From assembly GCA_038501625.1 (NCBI GenBank), contig JAZAYU010000008.1, forward strand, positions 2,542,001 to 2,606,000: 64,000 nucleotides of DNA, given 5' to 3'. The position numbers and the translations under genes were made by a program. Below the pieces are notes generated by a model. That model did not search any database, was not told the origin of the DNA, and saw only the letters and a list, made by a program, of their open reading frames with translations. The stretch comes from Corbicula japonica (taxonomy: Eukaryota; Mollusca; Bivalvia; Venerida; Cyrenidae). Below are positions 35,764 to 47,300 of the stretch, in pieces; the first letter of the stretch is position 1, and each line of letters opens with the position of its first letter.

Positions 35764-36144
35764 AACTCTCTGTATACAGCTAAAATATTTCAAATGAACA
35801 CTATAAAAACAACCAAAACAGATTAGAATACATAAATGTGCTGGATGATAAGGGTCTTTGCTGGTTGCAGATAATTTGTTGATGAAGAAATACCAAAAAG
35901 TTTAATTGCTAATGAATGATTTCATTCCTGATTGAATAACTGTAGTTTTGCTGTGAATGTTTTAATGTTGTACTTGACAATGTGCCTTCACTCGGTGAGA
36001 TCTTTATACAAGTTTACCAAATAAACCTGTTTGAAGCAATGGTTGTGTCAATATGTTCAGGATAGACCATCTATCTGATATTGCTGATTTTATGTATTTG
36101 TATTATCTGAAGTGTTTGCTTCAAGAGTTGTTTGTTGTTATAGT

Positions 36145-36461
36145 CCTTTATTCCTTGGGATATGATAAACATTGCAGTCTGACCATCTATCTATACTGTA
36201 AGCTTTTAGATTCATTGGATTATTTCTGAATAAAAAGTGACCAGTGTAGGCTGATCTGGTCCCAAGGTTATAAAACTGAGCGTGGAAACCAGTCTCAAAT
36301 CTCAAGCATCTGATTGGCTGAAATGGCGACCATTTGCCATTTCAGCCAATGAGATGTTTGAGATTTGAGACTGGTTTCCAATCTCAGCTGTATAACCTTC
36401 AGCCCAGGACTTGCACTGGTAGCACATGTGATAAAAAGGTGTATCCCATGGAGTAAAGGGG
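36145..36461. repeat. Palindromic MITE family P with nested palindrome Q
   Basis: Outer ends CCTTTATTCCTTGGGATATG and CCATGGAGTAAAGGGG. The inner palindrome at 36263-36399 runs from AAGGTTATAAAACTGAG to its complement, as at 28883-29021. The paired open frames on both strands here are the palindrome. Confidence 0.75.
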
Positions 36462-36899
36462 AAGTGGAAACCCACAATCTTACATTACATTTTTATGTTG
36501 TGAATTGTGATATTTTATGTTGTTTTTACAAAGTGAAAAATCCTGTTATATAATGTATGTTTGAAACAGTCATAAATGCATGTTTGAAATGATCATAGAA
36601 TTACAATTTACTTTGATTTACAATCAGACTGACCATTAATATTATCAACCAAAGCCTTTTAGATATTTTGATGTTTGAATTTCTACAGATAGCTATTTTG
36701 GCTACATTTTGAAGAGTAGATGTTTTTTAAAACTGAACACTTTTCTGCATCTAGCATACTCATTTTCAGTCTATTTTGTTTTACCTGTAAAGTTTGTCTC
36801 ATTGATGTACTTAATTTCATAAGAAAATCAACCCCATGAAAATTAACCACATTTTTGCTGCATTTGTATAGTATAGATGTTAATGAGACATTCTAAATT

Positions 36900-37445
36900 A
36901 TTTATGGTCCCAAAATATTCAGGACATAATAAGGGTCTCGGATAAAAAACAACAACCCATGATTCACTTGCAGAATCATTAAGGTCTCAATTAAATAGTC
37001 CCCTGATAAACATGAATCACTTCAGCAACATAAGGGTCTCTGAACAGTTCCATAGATAATGTCAAATTTACGGGTATCAGAGAAAAAGTCCCAGAGTTAA
37101 TGTCAATCATTCCCAGCAGTAGAGGAGTTCCAATAAATGGTCATGACAGTCTAATAAATAAAGTACTAATCTCTCTTAGCAACATACAAATGTTTCAGAA
37201 CGGTCCCATGGTTTAAGTTGGTCCCTACCAGCAATATACAGGTTAGTTCCTTGGTTAAAGTGAGTCACTCCTTACAATAAATATGTTTCAGAACTGTCCC
37301 ATGGTTAATTGTGTTCAGCAACATGCAGGTCACTTACAAGTCCCATGTGTAACGCTAACTGTTCCCAGCAACATACACGTCTCGGAGCACTCTCATTATT
37401 AAAGACAGTCACACCCAGCATTGTTAGGCATAATAAACTGTCAGC
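36900..37445. repeat. Diverged minisatellite, ~57 bp unit
   Basis: Loose repeats of CCCAGCAACATACA(A/G)GTCTC, GAAC(A/T)GTCCCATGGTTAA and GTGAGTCACTCC, about nine units, degraded. It is a different family from the 16-17 kb array. Confidence 0.6.
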
Positions 37446-38639
37446 TGACCCTTGGCCCAAATTTTAAAACAAAAACCAGGTCCCATTAAACAAATTTAAC
37501 GACCTGACATTCAGTACTTGTATTACTCTTGTATTATGAATGGAATATTTAAGATTTACTCTTTTAAAATGATAATTCAATCTGAAAACAATAATGACCC
37601 AGTCATGCTTATGATTTGTTTTGATATTTGTGCATATTTAGCATTGTGGTTTACCTTTGGTTTGCTTCTTTGACCAGTTCTGCTCAATTACTTACTACAT
37701 TTCTTCATCTAAAAACATCAACAATATACAACAAAAATGAAAGTTTAGGTCCAAGAATGGTTACTTCAACTGTAACAAAATGTGACTGAATAATTTTAAC
37801 TGTTGACAAACATAACGACATTTCATCTCTTGATAGCAAGCATTATGATTTCATATTTTAACTTGTAATTAAATCCCAGGACATGAACTAACTGTGAAGT
37901 AAGACCACTATTGTTTTGCCCTGCTTGACATTTTTATACCCGGTTTTTGTAGTAACAGATTATCAAGTACCCAAATAAGTACGAGTTGAGCTGTTTTAAG
38001 TCTGATGTAATTAAAAAAAACCTTGTATTTTAATTTGATATATTTTAGCAGTTAGTCATAACATTTAGTCATTGCTTGTTAATTTTAAAGTAATTGTGAA
38101 GATATTTTATAAATGGAATTTGTGTATGAAAACGTGCAAAACCATTCAATAAAACCATTATATGAAACAAGTGTTCACTTTTTATGCCTCCCATCTCAAA
38201 GGTGAACCATTCAAACCCCAAGGCCATTGCATAACAGTTCATTGAAAGACACTCAAAAGATTATGACAGAGCTTAAGGCCTAATGCTGATCTTGCCCAAA
38301 TATGAAATTGATGAAAGAGAAAAAAGATTATCACAGAAATACGGCATTAATTGTTTGTTCTAGGGTATGGCTTAGAAAGAGACTTGAAGGAAAGTCTCTT
38401 AATTGTCATGAACAGAATTTCTCCTCCTGCTTAGTCCAATGAAGAGATTTTCCTTACATGTTTCAAAAAGCAAGCTGAACATTTCTCCCTAAAGTTGGAA
38501 ATGACTTCCACAGAACAGAAAATGTGTTGTGTACAAAGCCATGCATGTGTCTTGAAGGTCAATGTCCCAATTTTTTAAACTCTGGAAAGTGTTGTGTCCT
38601 GGCATTCACTTGTAAATTGTATGTTGAGCTATGTAATAA

Positions 38640-39245
38640 AATTGGTCACAAATGATAACAATGGCCATAGCTATGATCGACAGGCATATTGGGATTGTAA
38701 TGAACCTTGCCACAAAATGATCATCAAAGCAAGAGCACGTGTGGTATCCTAATCCATGATTGCCTTAAATGTCTAAATCACTGTTTCTTAAAGGAGGTTT
38801 CTTTCGTGTCCGTGCCATTTCTATGACGGCTCTGGTGTAATGAAACTTTCCTTGATGATCACTTTCGCACATCATTGTGACAGCAATGAGTCACATGCAA
38901 CAGAAATGCCTGTATCATGGAGGTAAAGGTCACAAATAGTGTTTTGCTGTCTAGGCATACAATGAAATTAAATGAATCAATTATGGAATTATATTGAAAC
39001 TTGCCACAAATGATCACCACACCACCACGACATACATGTACTTGCATGTGTTTTTATGGTCAAGGTCACCATCTAACAAAATATTTTGCCCTTCATTTTC
39101 GTTTTATGGGCAAAGAGTGGGAATCGCAACATGGCTATGTGTCATGCAAAACAGACATTCCTAAGCCTTGAAGGTCAAAGTTTCATAAGTTAAATTTTTG
39201 TCTGTGCAAACCTGATTTTTATGGCATTGCTTCGTTCTAGTTGTT
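38640..39245. repeat. Decayed tandem-core repeat region
   Basis: Recurring TGTAATGAAACTTGCCACAA, TGATCA(C/T)C and AGGTCA(A)AGGTCAC pieces, ending TTGCTTCGTTCTAGTTG, a right end like that of the intronic tandem-core elements. Boundaries are uncertain. Confidence 0.45.
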
Positions 39246-39499
39246 ATTTTCTTCCTAGTTGGTAACACTGTTAACGCAACTAAAGCCTCTAGCAAATGTT
39301 AAGTAGTGAGATCAGACCATTGTTCAAAACTCATGCCCGAACGGAATTGTTACACCATTGTTATATTCAATGATCGGGTGATGTTTTGGTATATTTACAT
39401 CGGCTCAAACTGAAATAATTTATCTGTTCACCAGTACAATTAATGATTATGTATGCAACCACACAAACTTGCAGAAGTTGTATAATAAGCAGTAATAAC

Positions 39500-39960
39500 C
39501 CTTAAGGGGCAGTGTTGCGCCCCCTTCTCCCCGTACATAATATAGTCAGTACTGTTAACGATAAATAATCTGTTCCCGGTTCATGCAGTAATATTTACGT
39601 TTGTCAGGGTTATCCGATCAACATTTTCTGGTTTTCTTTCCGGTTAGCTCTATAGGTAGCGTAATTGGCATAACATGGCGAGGCGCTTTTCTCCCCAGTA
39701 AGGACAATAGCATCTGAAATTCACAATAACGCTTTTTGTAGAAGTGTGGCAGCTGTCTACCCGTACAAATAGTCAGTTCTGTTATCAGTGAATAATCGGT
39801 TTTCTGTGACATGCAGTGATGAGTACGTTTCTTAGGGTTATCCAATCAACCTTTTTGGGGTTGTCCCGGTTAGCTCAATAGGTATCTTATTTGGCATTGA
39901 ATGGATAGGCGCTGTCGCCATACGGGTTCGCTCACCAGTAGGGGCAATATGATTTTATAT
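39500..39960. repeat. Tandem pair (~230 bp) with tRNA-like motifs
   Basis: Two direct copies carry CCGGTTAGCTC(T/A)ATAGGTA, an A-box-like start. The second also has CGGGTTCGCTCACC, a B-box-like motif ~60 bases downstream, the spacing in tRNA-derived SINEs. AGTCAGT(A/T)CTGTTA and ATAAT(C)GGTT elements are shared. Not a folded tRNA. Confidence 0.5.
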
Positions 39961-41204
39961 TAAAATAACATGTTTCGACACTATCTGGAGTTTTTTTAAA
40001 TCACATAAGTCGAGAGGATTTTTTTCCGCGCTGTCCATCTGTCGGTTTTCCGTCTGTCCATTTTGAGATTTCACTGCGTTTACTAAGTAAATGTGTGTCG
40101 GATTACTATAAACGATGTACCAAAGTTAGATGTCTACTACCAAATCCGAGTAGCTTCAGAGTAACCACCAGCGGTATAATGTTTATGCGAGGACAATAAA
40201 TAGGACAAATAGCTGACCGTTAGTTCATAATGTCTAGCAATGGTCCATCGTTTTCGGGAATTCCATTCTAATAATGGACTAGTATAACGATATGAACTTT
40301 TGCTAAGAAAGGTTATTCCCCCATCGTTTTTTTGCTGATTTCACTCCAGGTGCAATAGTCTCGGTAAGGTCATCGAGTACCAATTTTGTATGTCAAACAA
40401 CGTCTTGAGTTTATTTTTTTGTGTGTTTTTCTGTGTTTTTGAATACAACATGTTCGAGTAGTGGGTGGAATGGAGTTTATTCATCATAGTAACATGTATC
40501 AATACCTGGATTAAACATCTTAGACCGTTTCAAGGCAGTAACCCGTTAGCTTCCCTGAGTTTTGTTAATTGTTTGTGGTGTCTTTTACATTTTGTGTGTG
40601 GACACAGTGATGCTATTCCTGATATGTCTATTTGACTTAACTTTTAACAGTTGTTATTACGATCATGTTGACATGATTCTTGTCTAAATCGGAGCACGGG
40701 TTTTATATCGAGCACCTTGATGGCTATATTTATCAGCTTCAGTGGCAGCTATTGTCCATTATTTTACTGAAACGACGCCATACTCGTCAATACATTTATG
40801 CACCAACCATTTAAAAACTTTCTATGAATACTACATAGAAACAGTTCAATGTCAACCAAATAATGTTTACTGGACTCGACACATTGTAACATTGTTCATA
40901 TGCCAGTGAAACCATCGGTAAATCAGGCGAATGACAGGGGTTGGCCATGCGTTTTTTAAAGCAACTGAACTCAGTTAAAAGTATAACCGTTAACTTTAAC
41001 ATTTATCTCCTGCTATATTATCAACATTACTATTTACTTTTCATGTGGGTTCTTCAGTGATAGATGTTAAGGTGATCGACAAATAATTGCTCTTTAATTA
41101 ACGGAAGGTGCAAAAACAAAAGGAAGATCCGTCTTGGTCAACCAAATATTTACAAACATGTACTGTAACATGCCAAATGATAACGAAAAGCTTGAGTTCA
41201 ATCC
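39960..41204. other. Intergenic between GIPC and KY-like genes
   Basis: No gene recognised. 40500-40660 resembles a decayed piece of the family S repeat (TTGTTAATTGTTTGTGGTGT). The remainder is unassigned. Confidence 0.4.
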
Positions 41205-41210
41205 TTTATT
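41205..41210 (-). terminator. Poly(A) signal of the KY-like gene
   Basis: AATAAA on the minus strand about 30 bases after the stop codon at 41240, indicating a very short 3' UTR. Confidence 0.6.
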
Positions 41211-41239
41211 TGAACACTCAGATGCTATATATGATGCAT

Positions 41240-41338
41240 TCAGTAATTTTGCAGTTTTTCTTTACGCTCTTTGTAGGCCAGTTGTCTCGAATGTTCCTGT
41301 CTTTCAGCTAATCTCTCAAAGTCTTCTTCTGACATTAT
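41240..41338 (-). CDS. KY-like exon 5 (terminal)
   Basis: It follows the acceptor CTTTTAG and reads IMSEEDFERLAERQEHSRQL then AYKERKEKLQNY and TGA. Charged and helical. Phase 0 matches exon 4. The two plus-strand frames over it are shadows. Confidence 0.8.
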   Translation of the reverse strand: MMSEEDFERLAERQEHSRQLAYKERKEKLQNY

Positions 41339-44300
41339 CTAAAAGTTGTACAAAATAAAACTACAATAACAAACTAAACTAAAAAGTTAGACATCACAGC
41401 AACAGTCAGATTAATTGGCGACAAGCATCTCTCGCATATTTTAAAATAATATCGAGTTAATATTTCGACGAGCTTGTTTGAATGTTTTAACTACAATCTC
41501 ATTTTCTCAAACTATCTTGTTTGTTTGTTTGAAAGACTAGAACACCTCTATTAAAATATAGAACGGTGAATATGCTGTGTGGGTAGGCTGTGTCTGCTGG
41601 ATTTGGTCATTCCTGATATGCATATTTCACTTTTTTGGTATCAAAATCGTATGTAAGTATATACTGACCTTGAACCAAAGTAAATCTGACCATTTTTCTG
41701 AACCGACTTCGAACCTAGCAAGCAGACGACATCTTGTAGACTTCGGACCAGTGAAGACTTGTCCCATCCACGTCCAGCTCTCCTCCACTCGGTCAAGATG
41801 GAACCAGCCACTAGCCCCTAGGACTGCAACGTCTTGTGCATGCTTGATTTCCACCTTGAACGTTATATCTTCTTTTTCTTCAAGATGATGAGACAACGGT
41901 GCATCAATTCTATACCAAGAGTTCCAATTTCCACATTCTTTGGGGAAACATGACCACTTTAGAGAAGGTATATCAACTTGCAAAGTTTCTTCCTTAATAC
42001 AGCGGAACTGTCCTTTTTTCACGCTGCGTCCGAGTACCCGAAGCATGTATTTGCCTTTCCGCGGGAAGTTCAACTCTATAAACCCTTGACTGTCTACCAT
42101 CCAATGGCGTGCATGCTCGGAGAGGTTCAACTCCTGCTTGTCAAGAAATTTTAGATCCACCGTAAGCTGTATCAGACCAGACGCATCCACCGTGATTACA
42201 AGATTACCACTCTCAGGAACACGAGTTACCCGTGCTTCCTCAAAGCTGTCCTTCTGCTGAAACTCTAACTTTGGAATCAATATGCCTTTGTCCTTTCTTA
42301 TCATGTAATTGCAGAAGTTAAAGAAGTTGTCTTGTCTGTTTGCTCTTGCTAGCAGCTGTAACGTGAAGATGCCAGTAACCTTTGAGTCAATGTCAACTAT
42401 GAAAACGAAATCGTTGTTTTTGTCCTTTAGGAAGCTAACTTTCAAAGATTCAGAACTGATATTTGAATCATTTTTGTAAAGCACATGGTCAAATTGCAAT
42501 CCCCGTGGGTCCTGGAACGCTAGTTGTAAGATGCCTTTCTGCATAAGGATTTCTCCAGAATGGAACAGAACAGGCGTCAGTTGCATATTGAGTGTGTCCA
42601 AACCCGGGCCCCATTCCTCTCGTGGATTTTCTGGATAGGGTTCAGATACTATGTCACATTGATAATTAATTATGTACGATATAATTCCTTTCCAGTCGGT
42701 ATTTATCGTTGAACCGAACAAGTCAAGTATGTATGAACCTTTTTTCGGAAAACGTATCCTCATAGTGACAACACGGTCTTTAATGTTTGTTTCCAGGAAC
42801 ACATATCTGCGAGCTCGAGCCAACCCTATGGCTTTTTCGCATGACTGAAGCTGACACTTGAATTTTAAAGGGTCACACGACTCGGCAAATGACAATGATA
42901 TTAAAACATCAGGAGTTTTAACAACTAAGCGTGATTTGGTGTAATTGACTATTGCCATGTGAAATTCGAAGAAGCCAGGCCTTACGACTGCTATATCTTG
43001 TTGCTCATCCTTTGTGATAGGCCGGGCCAGAAGCTGCCAGTGCTCGTCATCAGGATAATGTGTAAAAACGAATACTTCAGGATCTTGAAACAGTTTCTCG
43101 ACAACTTTGAACAGGTTTTCTTTGCTTTTAGATGAAGCAGTATCGTTTTCATGTCCGAGCCGAACAACTGGGTCTACAAGGACCCATGTGTAGTTTACTA
43201 GCACAGCCAGCCAACTGCCTTGGTTCGTGGACACATCATTCCCGGGTTGGTAGTCTGGACCTCTTATGACACCCTTTATTAACTTTGTTTTGATTCGACT
43301 GTATCTGAAATCAAATAAAAACACAGGATCTACAAAACAAATAAAAACGCACATTTCTCTGGAAAATATACTTTCCAGTAATACATTTTATTTTCGGAAA
43401 ACTCTTTTATTTTATGTCAAACATAATTCCTTTTTTCCAGCTGATTTTCAATATTGGTGCATATGTAGCTTCTTGAAAATGCAACTTTTTCTACGTATAG
43501 TCGTTGCAATATTGCTTATTTTTTAATTAAAATATATCGTAACTTCAAATCACCAAGTTATATAAAAATGATTCTGAGCGTTCATTTCAAATGCAGCTGC
43601 TCGACTTTTTTGCTGTTCGATATCAGGACAAGTTCATGATTTTGTTAAATTATGCAATAAAATGCATTCAATGTTGTTTTTTTTCATGAGATTTGACTTT
43701 TTACCAGTATGTTTTTTGCACAGTAAAAATCGTTGGGAATAATGTGACCAAAACTTTTGAATTTTGTTAGTTATTTATCTCTGATATAACTAAATTTAGT
43801 TGCATACAAAGACAAAAAAATATAACCAAAGACTTCTTTCAGATGCTGAATAGTTGTAACTTTTGTAGTTTTGACCGTACTTTCCAATCACCTTTTATCA
43901 CGTGATTCTCTCAAATGCGATGAATTTATCAATTTCAATGGATATACTTGTTTGTATAAAACAGTAATTGTTATTATTATATGTATTTTCTTTTAAAAAT
44001 GAGTTAAGAATTAAGACAGTTTTCTAAGATTTCCAATGGAAACCAGGGTAAGTACTAGCCTTGTGGAATCACATCCATATACGGTTTGTTCTTTTCGATT
44101 GTTATGCAAAATTGTTGAGCCGATGGGTGGGTTGGAGTTATTTCACCAAGACAACTTGTACTTGTTTTGTGATATGAGAACCTGTTGGGGCAAGTGTGAG
44201 GTTGGTGCACCCTAGAATCTGGTTTAAACCACCAGTGGCAATTTGATTTGCCACTGACCGTTCCAAGGCGGTTCTCAGTGTTGTTAATTGTTTGTGGTGT

Positions 44301-47300
44301 CTTTTTGAAACTGATCATTTTATTAACCATGCTCTCTCCCTCTCTCTTCTTCTTGACTGTGTGGGGAGGCTGTTTTATCTGAATGTGGCAATTCCTAATA
44401 TGCATTTTTCACCTTTTTTAAGTATTAGGCAATTTCAGTATAGCTTCCCATAACAACCTTAATCGACCAAGCCTGTAATATATTAATATGTTTGCGTGTT
44501 ACATTGTATTAAGTTACCAAAACATTCAACAGAAAGATACCCATACTTGCACATTCTTCTGAAGTGTTTACACCAGTAGTCAGCATTATCAGATGTGGAC
44601 TGGTCCTTTCTATCGTGGTTTAGCTGCTTCAAAGCTACCCAAGATGATAACATTTTTAGTTTAGCCATCTCGTTATCTAATCCATTGCACAGGTAATTTG
44701 TTATGTCAGGAAGTTGATCGTCTTGTACAAGAGCTTCTGGCATCTGAAATACCACAAATACACACTTCCGATAAAGTAAAGTAATCGATAAACCTACAGA
44801 TGATTGTTGAAATGAGTGGTGTTGGGAAATAAAACATTTTCAATATTAAAAACACTAAATTAATACTGAAGCTACAGTTATTATAGCCCTGGAAGTAAAA
44901 TTCCAAAGCCAATCATATTTTATTACACCGCTATACATTAACAAATTACATTAAATTTTACATAATTACAGGTAGTTGCATCAAATTATTTTTCCAAAAG
45001 TTTTGATTATAATTAAAACACTATCTACGGTAACAGATTTTAACAGATTTTTACATTTTTTAATTATTAAGAGACTACCTTTTTACGTCATCTTTAATAC
45101 ATTTAAAATTGAGAAAAACTTAGACGTGAGTTATCCTGCATTTAGCTATAATGGACACAATGCAAGTTACCTTAAATTATTTGCTTTGCGCTTAATTAAA
45201 TGAACTTTATCAATCAACATCATAGTTTTAGCTAAATAATCTTTAAAAATGTGTCAGATTTTATAATACCTTAAATGCAATTAAAAACTTTTTAATCACG
45301 TTGCATAAATTAATTGCATTGATTTCATTTAAGAAGACAATCCAGTCAGTAAACATAAAACACATGTATTATAATAATTGATTGTAAGACTATAAAGACA
45401 GGCCATCGAGTAACGAACTGTCAAGTTACTGTTGATTTATGTTTGTCGAGCATTTGGGAGCACCTTATAGCCTGGTTATTCAAGTTTTGCGACTGACCGT
45501 TCTATTCTGGTAATCCATCAGATTTTCTTGTTTCTTGGATTATGTAGGGTGTATTATTTTTGTAATTGGTCATTTTATAAACATATGCTCTCTATCTCTG
45601 TCTGTTTCACTTTGTTAGAAAGCTGTGTTTTTCCAGATTTTCTGATATTCATAATAAACCTTTTTCCACTAATTCACTCACAATCTCTTTCGATGTCTTC
45701 CTGTTTATATGTATTTTAGGCTGTATTCATGGTCTACTTACATCTTCTAACTTCTCACGAACGTCCTCAAACGAGATCTCTTCCGGTGCGGCCAAGTACT
45801 CGCGTTTTGTGAACTTAGGTGGGTGTGGCAGAATGTTTCCCTCCTCATCGACGGGAGAAGGAATATCCAAATGACGGTAAATTTTCTGAGCTTCCGCAAC
45901 AATGGCAGGTGACGGAAATGCCTCGAAGAAACCGTAGCTGCGAATGCAACTTTTAACTTCAGTTCTGTATTTTTGATACAAATCGTCTGAAATTTCCTTA
46001 ACAGAATAAATTGATGACGATCCAAATGAATGAACTCTCTGTCTGGGAATATCAAGTCCTTCAAATGGATCAACACAATCTTCGCCGAAACTGGTATCCA
46101 GTGACTTCGGTGAGGGTGAATGCATTAACCTTTCATCTAAAGGAACTGATAGAAATTGTTCACTCCCAGAACGATAATTTCTTTTTTCAGAAACAGAAAC
46201 ACACCTGTCAGTTTTCTTTTTATCGATCCGTTCTTGAAGGCGCCCGTCAGTTGAATTGGGACTAGAAGACATTGATATTGCACTGGTGTCAAATTCTTTA
46301 GTATACAAACCATCAGTTTCAGTTTGATCACGAAAGCCCATATTAGCACGCTCATAGTCGTTCGGCTCTTCGTCTGCTTCTGGTTCGTCACATAGTACCG
46401 TGTGTGGACAGAAATTTGCTGAGTTGATCCTAGTTTGTCGTTCGGGAACAGCCGATGTAAATATAGGTTCAAGGTTCTGTGAGTACGAATCCGAGACTTC
46501 CGGTATGTCATGAACATTAAATCTGGTGTTCAGTATGTGAAGATCGTCGCTTCTATTGGTTTTTAACCTCTGATAAATGTCTGCCCACTCTCTTTCATCG
46601 ACTTCATCATCGTCAGCCGCACACAACATTTCGGTAGTTTCAATCCCAGTGTCAATCTAAAGCATAAATTAATGTACTTTGATTCAGAGTATGTAGTTTC
46701 TGTTTGTGACTGTGTACATACTTGTGACTTGTAAGTTTAAAAATACAATGCTTACGTGTTAAGCTCACCATTTGTGAGTTGCAGATTACTTTCTCGTTTA
46801 AACTAGGGTAGGGATGTCAACGGATACCATTTTCGGTATCCGGATATCCGTATATACTATCCGGATACTATCCGGATAACCGTATAGATCGGCGACTTTG
46901 TCTGTTATGTGATGACATCAATATTCCCGCCTTTTTCAACGCATAGAATTGAACTTAGGATCTACGAAAACTTGTCAAAAGATACTTGAAAGAATAATTA
47001 AGTGATTTTGAGTGTTTTGTTTCTGCCAAGTGTCGCCGTATATACTAAGCGCTGTGTTACTATTGATCGATAGTATTCTTGATTTTATTTTTAAATCTTG
47101 AAATTTATTCACGCGATTTGACCAGGGCGAAGCTAACTCACGATGAAAAATGAGTGAACTCTTGTTCATTTCTTTTTATGCAATTAAATTATTAAATTAT
47201 TAAACTCGTTTTTGTTCTTCTGCATACGACTTTTGCATTAAATTTTCAAGGTTTTTCTCTGTCCATCTATTTTTCTGCAAAGCGTAGTACTTTGAATAAA

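Larger units (their letters stand above)
32541..36900. other. 3' flank of GIPC: repeats, no gene
   Basis: No coding exon found. Palindromic family P copies lie at 34268-34500, 35518-35763 and 36145-36461, with partial pieces near 32990-33125 and 35280-35345. AATAAA hexamers occur (near 35080, 36021, 38149), so a long GIPC 3' UTR cannot be excluded, but I cannot choose a cleavage site. Confidence 0.5.

Noticed and set aside
36295..36553. Overlapping open frames on both strands
   Set aside because: They mirror each other because the sequence is a palindrome; no family resemblance.
43286..43300. Acceptor TTTCAG (before ATACAG) for KY-like exon 4
   Set aside because: It gives a start phase that does not match exon 3. 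The acceptor TTTTGTAG 30 bases upstream restores phase and the expected spacing to the conserved LIKGVIRG segment.
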